A DNA stretch of 64,000 bases from Methanomassiliicoccales archaeon RumEn M1. GTDB taxonomy: Archaea; Thermoplasmatota; Thermoplasmata; Methanomassiliicoccales; Methanomassiliicoccaceae. The translations under genes and the position numbers were made by a program. The stretch is taken from positions 1-64,000 of the forward strand of contig LJKK01000032.1 of the NCBI GenBank assembly GCA_001421185.1, read 5' to 3'. How positions within the stretch are numbered: position 1 is the stretch's first letter; every line of letters begins with the position of its first letter. This document shows, one piece after another, positions 35,515 to 46,262 of the stretch. The notes beneath the pieces are model-generated. The model saw only the letters and a program-made list of their open reading frames with translations. It was not told the DNA's origin and ran no database searches.

Positions 35515-37098
35515 TTAGCTAGTCCTTTCAAGCCCCATGCTAGCGTAGGAGAAGACCTGACGAGGGCATGCTCCCTCACATCGTCTGCACGCGGTGCCCA
35601 GGCACCTCCCGGCATCGATGATGAACTTGTCATCTCTGAACGATATCGCACCCTCCGGGCAGGCCCGGATGCATTGTCGGCATCGGTCGCAGTCCCAGGA
35701 ACCGCTGAGGTGGATCGAGGGCTCGATGGTCGTGAGCGAGCCGCCTATGTCCCAGATGTCCGTCCTTCTCTGCCGCTCGATCTCCGGTGCCGGGCATCGG
35801 GCGGTCGGGACACGGATATCCGCAAGGTCCAGGTTCCGGAGATAGCGCTCCCAGGACATCCCCTCGGTCCAGTAGGCCAGCTCCTGAACGTAGATGTTGC
35901 TGAACACCGGAGAGGATGCGAACATGACATGATGAGCGAGCAGCCGCTCCCTTATATCGTTCAGATGGTCGATCAGTCCCGGATCGATGGCGAGGTCCTT
36001 TGCCAGTTCCAAGGAGGTGTTTCCTATCTGCACTATCCGCCTGGCGGATGCTGGCACCATGCCGACCGACCACGCCTTGGCCGCATCGACGTATGTCCCG
36101 CTGGCCCCCGCCATGTACATCGTTCCTAACATACTCGGGTCCATTCCCGCCCGGTCCATGAGAGTGAGGTGTCCGGCCCTGATCGCTCCAATGGCCTTGC
36201 CCGCCTCCATTAGGTCCGCCCCGTTGAACCGGATCCCACGATCGAGCATGATGTCCCCCCCGGTGATGTGGGGTAGGGCTATCCGCTCCGAGACCAGTCC
36301 TGCGTACACGAGCGCGATGACCCCCGTGCCGGTGATGCCTTCGGCCCGGCGCCCCCTCGATTTCATGGTGTTGCCCCTGAGGCTGATGAGCGCCCCCTCC
36401 TGGGGCTCAAGCCTCTCGTCCAGCACCATCGTCCGCCACCCCTCGGGAGTCTGGACGAGATCGCTAATCGCTCCGGGGGAGGCGAGCATGCCAGCGGTGA
36501 TCGATTGTCCCTCGATGGCCGGGCCCGCGGCGGCCGAACCGGTGAAGACTTCGTCGCCGACCTTTAACGCCATCTCCGCGTTGGTGCCGTAGTCCGTGAC
36601 CATGCACATGTCAGAGTCCAGGAAGCCCGACTTGTACATCATGGCCAGGGCATCGGCGCCGATCTCGTGCCGAATGGCGGGAGGGATGATCACGTCCACG
36701 CACTTCCCCAGGCCGATGGCGTCCCCGCTCACGATGTGCCCGCTTCGGTCCGGAGAGGTTATGCCCTGAGATCTCAGCTTGTTCTCTCCAGCAAATGCCA
36801 GGTCCCGAACCTCGATGCCCTCGAACAGCGAGAGCTGTATGGGATTCCCGCACACCGCGATGCGCTCGAGCCGGTCGGCCCTCAGCGCCTCGATCAACCG
36901 TCGAACCGCCCCCACCAATATCTCGTGGGCCAATGCGGGCCCGCGCTCCATGGCGAAGTCCAGGTGGTCCATGACATTGGCTCCGGGAAGGGGATTGTGG
37001 GACATTATGCACGTCCTGACGACCTTCTTGCGCTGCAGGTCCAGAAGCTGTCCCCTGATCCCACTGGTCCCGATGTCGATCGATATGCCCTGGCTCAT
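35515..37098 (-). CDS. RamA-like corrinoid protein reductive activase
   Basis: A 527-aa protein that fits the ATP-dependent reductive activase RamA, which rescues oxidised Co(II) corrinoid proteins to Co(I) in methylotrophic methanogens. The N-terminal ASKHA/DUF4445-type ATPase core is visible (ISIDIGTSGIRGQLLDL, VTDYGTNAEMALKVGDEVFTGSAAAGPAIEG, MAGASGTYVD). The C-terminal domain has two ferredoxin-type clusters: C470, C473, C476, C480 and C499, C504, C507, C511. It is the last gene of a four-gene operon; its ATG overlaps the TGA of the preceding ATPase gene as ATGA. Confidence 0.88.
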   Translation of the reverse strand: MSQGISIDIGTSGIRGQLLDLQRKKVVRTCIMSHNPLPGANVMDHLDFAMERGPALAHEILVGAVRRLIEALRADRLERIAVCGNPIQLSLFEGIEVRDLAFAGENKLRSQGITSPDRSGHIVSGDAIGLGKCVDVIIPPAIRHEIGADALAMMYKSGFLDSDMCMVTDYGTNAEMALKVGDEVFTGSAAAGPAIEGQSITAGMLASPGAISDLVQTPEGWRTMVLDERLEPQEGALISLRGNTMKSRGRRAEGITGTGVIALVYAGLVSERIALPHITGGDIMLDRGIRFNGADLMEAGKAIGAIRAGHLTLMDRAGMDPSMLGTMYMAGASGTYVDAAKAWSVGMVPASARRIVQIGNTSLELAKDLAIDPGLIDHLNDIRERLLAHHVMFASSPVFSNIYVQELAYWTEGMSWERYLRNLDLADIRVPTARCPAPEIERQRRTDIWDIGGSLTTIEPSIHLSGSWDCDRCRQCIRACPEGAISFRDDKFIIDAGRCLGTACRRCEGACPRQVFSYASMGLERTS

Positions 37099-38813
37099 TG
37101 CTCCTCCGCGGTCACGGTCACCACCGTCTCGGCCACCTTGCGGAGGCCGTACTCCTGATAGGTGATGTCCCTGACATCCACCTTCGTCTGGTACTTCCTC
37201 GCGCGACTGCGTTCCATGTAGTCTCGCACCTCTGAGGTCCCGACGGCCATCGCGAACTCCACGGCATCATCGCGGCTTTGGAACGTTCTCTGCCCGTCGG
37301 GCATGGTAACGCTGAAGGTCATCACCTCCTCCCCCTGCATCATGCGAGGTTCACACCTGACCGCCACTTCCTTGCGCACGAACACGTTTGTGCATACCGC
37401 GCCCACGGCATTGCCGACCTCGTGATGCTCCGGCACGATAATCTCGCACTCCACCCTTCCCTTGAGCAGATCGAGGAAGGGGCGGACGGGGGCGCCGATC
37501 CCCACGATGGGGACCCCGATCCTCAGCACCGTGCGGAGATGAGGTCCACCCTTCAATAGTGCATCTGCATCTCCGCCCTCGGGAAGCATCGTTCCGGTCA
37601 GAGCGGCGGACAGCGACCGCAGCAGCCGGTAGCGTATCGCGTCCTCCAACGACTCGAACAGCTCATCGATCGAGAGGTCGCAGGCCTGAGCCAGGGCGGC
37701 CAAGGCAACGGTCGCGATCCCTTTGTCACCATGATCGCTGCGGCCCCTGGCCCGGAACAGGTCGACGGGCGTGATGCCGTATACTTTACCGGGGACCGGG
37801 AACAGGAAGGAGCGATCCTTCATCTGCCGGGGCGCGTCCGGGGCCAGGCACATGGGATGGATGGCCCTCTGGCCCAGTCTCGGGCGCCTGTCATCGCAAT
37901 AGATCTCGGTGTTGCCGCCCAGGGCGATGGTGGTTATGTCGATTGCCGGAACCCTCAGCCGGGCGCCGCCCACCATCGCCCCCTCCTCCGCCAATCTGAC
38001 CCGTCCGTTCGCGATGAGCGAGATGTCGGTCGTGGTGCCACCAATGTCGATCACAAGGGCGTCCCTTGACCCGGAGAGCAAGCTCCCGCCAACGACGCTC
38101 GCCGCTGGTCCCGACAGAACGGTCATTATTGGCCTCAGGGCGGCTTCCTCGCTCGATATGAGGCTTCCATCCCCCTTTAGAACGTAGGTCGAGGAGACGG
38201 GGACCTTGGTCACCGAGCCGATCGCCCTGATCAGCCCCCTCATGACATGGATCAGCTCGGCGTTCTTGGCCGCCAGGAACAGTCTCTCCTCCATGCCCAG
38301 GACCCCTACCAGCTCGCTCCCGCGGACCACCGTGGCGGTCGGACGGACCCTGAGAACCTCGTTGGCGACCATGACCTCATGCTCGGGATTCCTCACCCCG
38401 AAACGGGCGGATATGGCAAAGGAGCTGCTTTTCACGTGGGCCATCGCCGAGGTCAGCGTCGACAGGTCCAACGGACTAGCCTCGTTTCCAGAAGCGTCGT
38501 GGCCTCCGTCGATCGACACTACCTCGTTGGCATAGTCTATGGGCCGGCTCGGCCTGAGCCCGATGCATATCGCGCACACGTCCTTCTTCGTCCCTTCGAC
38601 CATCGTGTTTGTGGCTAGCGTCGTCGATACGCAGAAGCGCGACAACAGGGAAGGGGCGGGGACGGATAGTGAGTGGAAGCACCTCAGCACGCTCCCCGCG
38701 AGATCGCCCGGATCGGTGGGCACCTTGGCAACCCTTAGAACGGCCCTTGCAGGCAGCTCTATGAGGGCTCCGTCGGTGTAGGTGCCTCCGACATCGATGC
38801 CTACCGCGTACAT
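37095..38813 (-). CDS. Hydantoinase/oxoprolinase-family ATPase
   Basis: A 572-aa HyuA-type protein. Landmarks: GIDVGGTYTDGALIELP at the start, STTLATNTMVEGTKK, the second ATP site IDIGGTTTDISLIANG, LSGPAASVVGG and RIGVPIVGIGAPVRPF. Family members cleave amide rings such as 5-oxoproline or (N-methyl)hydantoin with ATP, usually with a HyuB partner; none is encoded here. In this operon it stands between a corrinoid protein (31 bases upstream) and the RamA-like activase (ATGA overlap). It may process a substrate or act as an ATP-dependent activator; both are inference. Confidence 0.85.
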   Translation of the reverse strand: MYAVGIDVGGTYTDGALIELPARAVLRVAKVPTDPGDLAGSVLRCFHSLSVPAPSLLSRFCVSTTLATNTMVEGTKKDVCAICIGLRPSRPIDYANEVVSIDGGHDASGNEASPLDLSTLTSAMAHVKSSSFAISARFGVRNPEHEVMVANEVLRVRPTATVVRGSELVGVLGMEERLFLAAKNAELIHVMRGLIRAIGSVTKVPVSSTYVLKGDGSLISSEEAALRPIMTVLSGPAASVVGGSLLSGSRDALVIDIGGTTTDISLIANGRVRLAEEGAMVGGARLRVPAIDITTIALGGNTEIYCDDRRPRLGQRAIHPMCLAPDAPRQMKDRSFLFPVPGKVYGITPVDLFRARGRSDHGDKGIATVALAALAQACDLSIDELFESLEDAIRYRLLRSLSAALTGTMLPEGGDADALLKGGPHLRTVLRIGVPIVGIGAPVRPFLDLLKGRVECEIIVPEHHEVGNAVGAVCTNVFVRKEVAVRCEPRMMQGEEVMTFSVTMPDGQRTFQSRDDAVEFAMAVGTSEVRDYMERSRARKYQTKVDVRDITYQEYGLRKVAETVVTVTAEEQ

Positions 38814-38844
38814 GCTATCAAGAAAAAAGGGAAGGGGTTTCGCT

Positions 38845-39678
38845 CTAATGGAGCGTCTTCCTTGCTTCCTTCCAGTCCTTCCCTGAGCATACCTCCGTGG
38901 CGATCTTCACTGCGTCCAGCGGGGACCTTCCATAGATGGAGTTGCCGAATGTCTCCACATAGCTCCTCGACACCGCCGCGCCTCCGCATGCGATCGGAAC
39001 GCTAAGTCCCTCTTCTTCCAGCGTTTCCGCCGTTTTCTTCAGTCCTGCTTTGGTGGTGCTCATCAAGGTGGAGCCGTTGACCATCTGTAGGCCCTTCTCC
39101 TTGACCGCCGACACGACCGTATCGGCCGCCACGTCCCTTCCCAGGTCCAGAACGTCAAAGCCGTTGGCCCTGAGAATGGCGACCACGATGTTCTTCCCGA
39201 TATCGTGGAGGTCGCCCTCGGCAACGAAGGAGGCGATCTTGCCCTTCGTCGGGACATCTCCCAGCTTCTCCTGAGCGAGCTTGATGCCGCCTTGCATAGC
39301 ATTGTTGGACATCAGGATCTCCGGGACGAAGGCGTCCCCGCGGTCGTATAGCTCGCACTGGGTCTGGATGCCGGGCATGAGCGCGTTGGTGACCACGTCC
39401 AATGGGTCCTTGCCCTGGGCGATGGATGCCGCCACCAGCTCCTCCACCTTGCTCCGGTTGCCTGCTATGACCGCGTCGGAGATCGAAGCATACATGGCAT
39501 CTCGGGGGCGGTGCTTAGCCTTGACCTCCTCTATGGTGCCGACCTTTGCGCTCTTGGAACCGATCTCGAAGCCAAGTTCGGCGAGCATGCCCTCTTGGAT
39601 AAGCCGCCTGTAGCGTGCGGGGTCCCTCTCCCGGAATTCCAACAGCTCCTCTGCCAGAAGGTCCATGTGCCTGACCAT
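38845..39678 (-). CDS. Corrinoid protein of methyltransferase system (MtaC-like)
   Basis: A 277-aa cobalamin-binding protein. The B12-binding Rossmann domain has D156-L-H158-D-I-G161 (lower-ligand histidine), GSTLMSTT and CGGAAVS. Before it is the helical cap (KDPLDVVTNALMPGIQTQCELYDRGDAFVPEILMSNNAMQGG), closest in pattern to MtaC of methanol methyltransferase. An extra N-terminal helical extension of about 50 residues precedes the cap. It would carry the methyl group between the unknown donor-specific enzyme and the CoM methyltransferase. Its ATG overlaps the stop of the upstream gene (TAATG), implying coupled translation. Confidence 0.92.
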   Translation of the reverse strand: MVRHMDLLAEELLEFRERDPARYRRLIQEGMLAELGFEIGSKSAKVGTIEEVKAKHRPRDAMYASISDAVIAGNRSKVEELVAASIAQGKDPLDVVTNALMPGIQTQCELYDRGDAFVPEILMSNNAMQGGIKLAQEKLGDVPTKGKIASFVAEGDLHDIGKNIVVAILRANGFDVLDLGRDVAADTVVSAVKEKGLQMVNGSTLMSTTKAGLKKTAETLEEEGLSVPIACGGAAVSRSYVETFGNSIYGRSPLDAVKIATEVCSGKDWKEARKTLH

Positions 39679-40778
39679 TACTGACCACCTCCCAGGCTCT
39701 CGGCCTTCATCCGCCTTGCTTTACCCGCCCCTATCTCCCTGACCATGGACTCGATGTCATCATAGTCCGGTATGGGTGTTTCCTTGCATGCTCTCACAAA
39801 TGCCTTCAGATTCTCCAGCGGCGTTCCGTAGGACACATCGCACGACGAACCTACGATGTCCACCCCCTGGCGGATGCATTCCACCGTCCGGGCATACACC
39901 TGCTCGGGAGTCCCATTGGGCATCAGGTCGATGACGTCCAGACTACCCAGTATGGACATGCGGTTGCCCAGCGCCTTGCGCACGTACCATACTGGCACGT
40001 TATCGAACGAGAAACAGTCCAGATTGCTCTCTCGGACGTAAGGGAGCAGTTCGCTGGTGTTGCCGCAGATGTGGAGGATCTGCGGAATGCTGATCTCCGC
40101 AGCCATCCTCTTATGGTAGGGTAGAACGAATTCCTTGTAGGTCTCCCCCGAGATCAGGTCGCCCGATGCTGAAGGGTCGGCAGGGAAGAGGGCGTGGGCG
40201 CCATACGAGGCCTGCAGCTTTCCGTACTCGATACAGAAGTCGCAGGCCGCGCTGATGAATGCGTGCGCTTTGTCTGGATCGGTCACGGTCATCATGACCA
40301 AGTTCTCCACCCCTGCGATATGTCCAGCGACCGTGAACGGAGCGGTCAGGACAGGTAGGATCGGCAGCCCTCCGTCGTACCTCCTGTGCAATATATCGAT
40401 CGCGCCCAACACATACGGGATACGTCCCGTTTCCTCCAGGTTGTCGGGCCAGGTGATCTCCTTAGGGTCGGTATATGCTGGGGCCATGACGGGGGGCCTG
40501 TCCGGCTTGTTCCAATCTAGCTTGCATCCAAGTACCTCTGCCTCAAGGGAGATGTCGAACTGGGGCCGAGCGGCTTCGATGCCGCACACTTCGAAGGGCG
40601 CCGCCGCCAGATCGGCCATCATCTTCGAGTCATAATGGGCCTTTGGCCACTCGGCGTTCGCGAACTTCATAAGCTCGTTGGTCGTCTGCGCCAGAGGATT
40701 TGCGGGTGGGACATAATCCACTCTTCCCCCTAAAATGGCAGAGAGTACTCTACGTGTTGGTGTCATTTCACTTGCCAT
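39678..40778 (-). CDS. Methylcobamide:CoM methyltransferase-like protein (MtaA/MtbA family)
   Basis: A 366-aa UroD-fold protein with zinc ligands H236-x-C238 (LHICGN) and C313 ([10 protein letters not shown]), as in MtaA and MtbA. It would transfer the methyl group from the corrinoid protein encoded just downstream to coenzyme M. The ATG at 40778 follows a strong SD (GGAGGAGAAACT). It is the first gene of an operon that continues with a corrinoid protein, a hydantoinase-type ATPase and a RamA-like activase. The donor methyltransferase (a MtaB or MttB type) is not in the operon. Confidence 0.9.
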   Translation of the reverse strand: MASEMTPTRRVLSAILGGRVDYVPPANPLAQTTNELMKFANAEWPKAHYDSKMMADLAAAPFEVCGIEAARPQFDISLEAEVLGCKLDWNKPDRPPVMAPAYTDPKEITWPDNLEETGRIPYVLGAIDILHRRYDGGLPILPVLTAPFTVAGHIAGVENLVMMTVTDPDKAHAFISAACDFCIEYGKLQASYGAHALFPADPSASGDLISGETYKEFVLPYHKRMAAEISIPQILHICGNTSELLPYVRESNLDCFSFDNVPVWYVRKALGNRMSILGSLDVIDLMPNGTPEQVYARTVECIRQGVDIVGSSCDVSYGTPLENLKAFVRACKETPIPDYDDIESMVREIGAGKARRMKAESLGGGQ

Positions 40779-40825
40779 AGTTTCTCCTCCTGTGTTCCTC
40801 CATTCGCCTTTGAGGTCGAGAATGG

Positions 40826-40884
40826 TCGGTTAACGTAATACAAACCGATTGCTACTGTAAAAAATTACCTAATGGAATTATATG
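40826..40884 (-). promoter_or_regulatory. Promoter and inverted repeat of the methyl-transfer operon
   Basis: On the minus strand a TATA-like catataatt (40876-40884) lies about 100 bases before the first start codon, giving a leader of about 75 bases. Within the leader, TCGGTT at 40826-40831 and AACCGA at 40843-40848 form an inverted repeat with an 11-base spacer, where a repressor could bind. Confidence 0.4.
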
Positions 40885-41009
40885 ATGCTTAAGTGAATCA
40901 TTACGGTGATCGAGCGGCGACGAAGTGATGAGTCGGCCATTCATTTCATGAAAAAAGGGGCCGCCCAATCGAGTTCGGGACGGCACCCTCTGCGGGGGAA
41001 GGGGTTTGC

Positions 41010-42638
41010 TCAGAGCTCGCTGCGGCGGTTCTCCTGGGCCTTCTTGTACTCCAGGGCCGCCTGTACCAGTCCGAGATGCAGCGGGGACGGCTTCCTGGGC
41101 CGGGACTTGAACTCCGGATGGAACTGGGCGGCCATGTAGAAGGGGTGCCCCTCCAGCTCGCCGATCTCCATCTTGACCCCGTCGTCCGAGCGGCCGGTGA
41201 ACTTCCATCCGGCTTCTTCCAACCGGTCGATGTAGTCGGGGTTCACCTCATAGCGGTGGCGGTGGCGCTCGGCGATCTCTGTCCTTCCGTACAACTGGTG
41301 GGCGGCCGAGCCCTCCTTGACGAACACCTTCTGCGAACCGAGCCGCATGGTACCGCCCATGGTCAGGACGCCCTTCTGCTCCGGCAGTATGTCGATCACC
41401 GGGGTCTCGCACTCCGGTTTGAACTCGGTGCTGTGGGCATCCGGCAGCCCCAGCACGTTGCGGGCGATCTCGATGGTGGCGATCTGGAACCCTAGGCAGA
41501 CGCCCAGGAAGGGTATGCCCTTCTCCCTGGCGAACAGGGCCGTGGCGATCTTTCCCTCGGTGCCGCGCGAGCCAAAGCCTCCAGGGATCAGGATGCCGTC
41601 GCAGCATGCCAGCTCCTTGGAGATGCCGTTCTTCTCCACCAGCTCGGAGTCGAAGAAGCGGATGTCCACCTTGGTCTTGAGCTCGGCCCCGGCATGGTGG
41701 AACGCCTCAAGATGGGACAGGTACGCGTCCGCCAGCTCCGTGTACTTGCCGACCAGGGCGATGCGGACCGTTTCCGTGGAGTACAGTATGCGGTCGAGGA
41801 ACTCCCGCCACTCCTTCAGGTCCTTCTCCGGGGCGTCGAAGCCCAGACGGCGGAGGATGTAGTCGGTGAGGCCCTGCTCCTCCAAGATGATCGGGACCTC
41901 ATAGATCGACTTGGCGTCGGGAGTGGAGACGACGGCCTCCAGCGCCACATCGCAGAACGAGGAGATCTTCTTCCTTATTGAATATTCCAGCGGCGCGGAC
42001 GACCTCGCCACGATGATGTCGGGCTGGATACCGATGGCGCGCAGCTCCTTCACCGAATGTTGCGTCGGCTTGGTCTTTGGCTCTCCGACCGCCCCCATGA
42101 CCGGCACCAGGGTGGTGTGCACGAACAGGCAGTTCTGCCCTCGGCCCATCTCGCTGTTCATCTGCCGGACCGCCTCGAGGAAGGGCATGGACTCGATGTC
42201 GCCCACCGTCCCTCCGAGCTCCACGATGCACACGTCAGCGCCGGAGTCCTCGGCCACGGCCCTTATCCGGCGCTTGATCTCGTTGGTGATGTGGGGGATT
42301 ATCTGAACGGTCTTGCCCAGATACTCCCCGGCCCGCTCCTTCTCTATGACGGTGCGATAGACCTTGCCGGTGGTGATGTTATGGTCCTTCTTCAGGTTGA
42401 TGTCCAGGTACCTCTCGTAATTGCCGAGGTCGAGGTCGGCCTCCGCTCCATCCTCCAGCACGAAAACCTCGCCGTGCTCGAAGGGGTTCATGGTGCCAGC
42501 GTCGATGTTAAGGTATGGATCGATCTTCACGGCAGTGACATTGAGGCCGCGGGATTTCAGCAGGCGGCCGATCGATGATGCAGTGATGCCTTTTCCAAGG
42601 CCAGAAATAACTCCACCAGTGACGAAAATATATTTCAT
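41010..42638 (-). CDS. pyrG: CTP synthase
   Basis: A 542-aa enzyme that aminates UTP to CTP with glutamine and ATP. The synthase domain begins [27 protein letters not shown]. The glutaminase domain has [12 protein letters not shown], catalytic cysteine in [14 protein letters not shown] and the C-terminal histidine region [12 protein letters not shown]. The ATG at 42638 lies about 26 bases from a minus-strand TATA (tagtatatgg, 42658-42667), a leaderless arrangement; an ATG at 42647 is in frame. Confidence 0.97.
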   Translation of the reverse strand: MKYIFVTGGVISGLGKGITASSIGRLLKSRGLNVTAVKIDPYLNIDAGTMNPFEHGEVFVLEDGAEADLDLGNYERYLDINLKKDHNITTGKVYRTVIEKERAGEYLGKTVQIIPHITNEIKRRIRAVAEDSGADVCIVELGGTVGDIESMPFLEAVRQMNSEMGRGQNCLFVHTTLVPVMGAVGEPKTKPTQHSVKELRAIGIQPDIIVARSSAPLEYSIRKKISSFCDVALEAVVSTPDAKSIYEVPIILEEQGLTDYILRRLGFDAPEKDLKEWREFLDRILYSTETVRIALVGKYTELADAYLSHLEAFHHAGAELKTKVDIRFFDSELVEKNGISKELACCDGILIPGGFGSRGTEGKIATALFAREKGIPFLGVCLGFQIATIEIARNVLGLPDAHSTEFKPECETPVIDILPEQKGVLTMGGTMRLGSQKVFVKEGSAAHQLYGRTEIAERHRHRYEVNPDYIDRLEEAGWKFTGRSDDGVKMEIGELEGHPFYMAAQFHPEFKSRPRKPSPLHLGLVQAALEYKKAQENRRSEL

Positions 42639-42813
42639 CGTCTCCATGGGAACCGCCCATATACTAGGTACGTATTTTATCCTTTCTTAGTCGTCGGCGG
42701 CCCCATGGAGCCAGTCCATGCCAGTCCCTCAAGAGCCTGTCTGGACCAAGAATTGGCCCAAGGAGCGGGGCGCCGACCGCCATGGTCTGGGACGTTGATA
42801 TTTTGAAGGCGGC

Positions 42814-43218
42814 TCACTCGCTCCAGAACCGGTCCTCAGCCTCCTGATCGGACGAGAACAGCCATACCTCGGCCAGCTTGCCATTGTCGATGCGCATCAC
42901 ATCGACCCCCTGCATGGAGATGCCCGCCCCGGCCCGGCGGGCCGAGAAGTGGAGAACGACCGAGACGAGGTCGCCATTTTCCATTATGTCTCCCACCTCG
43001 TCGATCCGGAAGCTGCCGTCGCTCCTCTCCATGAACTTCTTGAACAGCGAGAACACCTCGTCCAGGCCGCGATACGTGCCGGACAGGGCGCCCGTGCCTG
43101 GCTGATGCCAGACGATGTCGTCGGCGAAGATCGTGGAGAGCCTTTTCATGTCCCCCGCCCCCAGCGCGTCGAAGTAGGCCTTGGCGACCTCCCGGTTCTT
43201 CCCTACAGTGGTCTGCAT
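42814..43218 (-). CDS. SnoaL-like/NTF2-fold protein
   Basis: A 134-aa protein: AKAYFDALGAGDMKRLSTIFADDIVWHQPGTGALSGTYRGLDEVFSLFKKF is the SnoaL/ketosteroid-isomerase-like pattern, with Trp-His in the pocket and a C-terminal KLAEVWLFSSDQ. The fold binds small hydrophobic compounds, but the substrate is unknown. The ATG at 43218 (MQTTVGKNREV) gives a typical length; an ATG at 43263 would add 15 residues. Confidence 0.8.
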   Translation of the reverse strand: MQTTVGKNREVAKAYFDALGAGDMKRLSTIFADDIVWHQPGTGALSGTYRGLDEVFSLFKKFMERSDGSFRIDEVGDIMENGDLVSVVLHFSARRAGAGISMQGVDVMRIDNGKLAEVWLFSSDQEAEDRFWSE

Positions 43219-43518
43219 GTTATCGATGCGACCTGAGAAGGCCGAGTTAATGACATTTGTCATCGCGCTAGCTTGGCTCAAGACCGCGGCGAACGGGATC
43301 ATCGCCGACCAGAAGATGCCCGATGCAAGATCTCGACAGCGATCCAGCGAAGAATGCTAGAGAGATCTTTCAAGACGAAAAAGAGCGATGGCTCTAGAAC
43401 ATGGGAAAATGACAAAAAGCTAGACAATGACGCTCGATGCATTTTGGTGCTTATAGTCCTACCAGGAATCGGTCAGGAAGACAACGATTGCCTTTCCTTG
43501 CATTTACGTATATTACGT
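43219..43518. other. Intergenic region behind the 16S rRNA
   Basis: No convincing gene is seen in these 300 bases, and there is no 23S rRNA or tRNA. The segment acgattgcc (43484-43492) can pair with ggcaaccgt (44995-45003) on the other side of the 16S gene and may be part of an rRNA processing stem. The sequence tacgtatattacgta next to the rRNA end is palindromic. It also holds the promoter for the SnoaL-like gene. Confidence 0.4.
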
Positions 43519-44984
<1,466 letters not shown>

Positions 44985-45664
44985 CAATTCCGTTGGCAAC
45001 CGTAATTGCCATAAGGACTACACACTTTATTGAATCGGCAGGATCTATAAGTTTCACCAGCGATACCACGCTGATATTATTGGGATGGTATCATTGCATC
45101 GAGCGTCAGAACCAAGAGGGCACGCCTGATTGGCGGAGATCTTAGTTCTCCATGTCTTTTGTCCGAAGCTTTGGATACGATCGCATCATAGCCGGCCTTT
45201 CGACCGTCGCTCAGGACCGTTTCGCAGCATCGGTTGCTGTGTTTTCGCAGCTTTCCCATCAATGCGTATCTGGTATATAATACCTCGCATCAAGGGTTGC
45301 TTGTTCGTCCCGGGAGATCATGTTTCTCGGTCTCCCAGTGAGCTTTCCCAGCTATGCAAGCCAGGTATATAAAGCTTCCGAACAGGCAAAAGCCGCGTTC
45401 CAGAAGGATGTGTTCTTGTGTTTGTGCCACATCCTTGCTATTCCCACGAAAACACAAGTGATATAAATAGATTGCTGTGGGCATCTATCGTTACGATTTT
45501 CTTCGGCGAGAGTTTCCGAGACCGCCGAGTTGTGTTACGACCCCGAGGAGATATAGATATAATATATTAGGGGGCAGCGACGCGATCTTTGGGCACGAAA
45601 ATAGGGAACGAACGGGCGGGCGGGACGGCGGCCGCGCCCGTCGAAGAGGTTTTCCGGCGCCGGC
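44985..45664. other. 16S rRNA leader and promoter region
   Basis: 680 bases without a protein gene. It holds the 16S leader (44985 to about 45250), three promoter-like units (45249-45470, separate entry), an A+T-rich segment with further TATA-like repeats (45548-45570), and the G+C-rich 3' side of the metalloprotease gene. Confidence 0.5.
45249..45470 (-). promoter_or_regulatory. Three tandem rRNA promoter-like elements
   Basis: On the minus strand, TATA boxes at about 45274-45280, 45366-45373 and 45460-45467 are each followed by a TGGGAA block at the expected initiation site (45253-45258, 45345-45350, 45441-45446). Units 1 and 2 are exactly 92 bases apart and share agctttccca and ggtatataa; unit 3 is more diverged and about 94 bases further. 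The arrangement suggests tandem promoters for high 16S expression. Confidence 0.55.
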
Positions 45665-46162
45665 CTAGTAGATGTAGCTGGCGCTCGAGCGGTCGAAGCC
45701 CTTCACCAGCTCCATGTCCATTCCCTGGGGGGCCGGCATCGGCGCCGGGTAGGCCAGCGCGGGGAAGAATTGCATGATGTCGGCCGCCATCCTGGTGGTC
45801 AGATGGTCCTTTCCGAACAACGCCTCCGAGACCTCGAGCGCTTTGCGCCGGGTCAGAGCCTCGTCCATGTAACCGACCGCGTGGATGTACTCGTGCAGCA
45901 GGATGTGGAAGCAATATGGCTTGTACAGCTCCGGCGACTGCTCCAGGATCCTTTGCATGGGCCCCTTGTTCATCACGATGACGTTGGTAGCCACCGGGTA
46001 CAGGCCGCCGATCCATCCCTGGGGGCTTCCGCCCAGTTCGGCAAGCCCTAGCATCAGGCCGCCGCGGGACATTCCCAACCTGGCCCTCACGGCATCCTTC
46101 ACTATCTCGAATATGTCCGCCAGGTCCTTGGCCTTCTCGAGCCTCTGCCCGTAGAAGGACAT
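45665..46162 (-). CDS. Predicted zinc metalloprotease (HExxH)
   Basis: A 165-aa protein of unknown family with a clear metalloprotease motif, HEYIHAVGYMDE (about residue 88), where two His and a following acidic residue can bind zinc. The surrounding MLGLAELGGSPQGWIGGLYPVATNVIVMNKGPM looks like the active-site sheet of small zinc proteases. No signal peptide or membrane helix is present, so it is likely cytoplasmic. The ATG at 46162 follows an SD GGAGAAGAC; a TATA box (minus tattataaat, 46199-46208) lies upstream. It is divergent from the presenilin-type gene. Confidence 0.75.
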   Translation of the reverse strand: MSFYGQRLEKAKDLADIFEIVKDAVRARLGMSRGGLMLGLAELGGSPQGWIGGLYPVATNVIVMNKGPMQRILEQSPELYKPYCFHILLHEYIHAVGYMDEALTRRKALEVSEALFGKDHLTTRMAADIMQFFPALAYPAPMPAPQGMDMELVKGFDRSSASYIY

Positions 46163-46262
46163 GTCTTCTCCATTCACGCTCCTTTCCACGTCCGTAGGAT
46201 TTATAATACTATGTCCGGACCCTTCGGCATGGTTATTAACTCGCAGTTGCATAATTCGCTCG

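Noticed and set aside
35515-40778. Pyrrolysine (amber) readthrough in the methyl-transfer operon
   Set aside because: All four proteins are whole without an internal TAG; no MttB/MtbB/MtmB-like gene is present.
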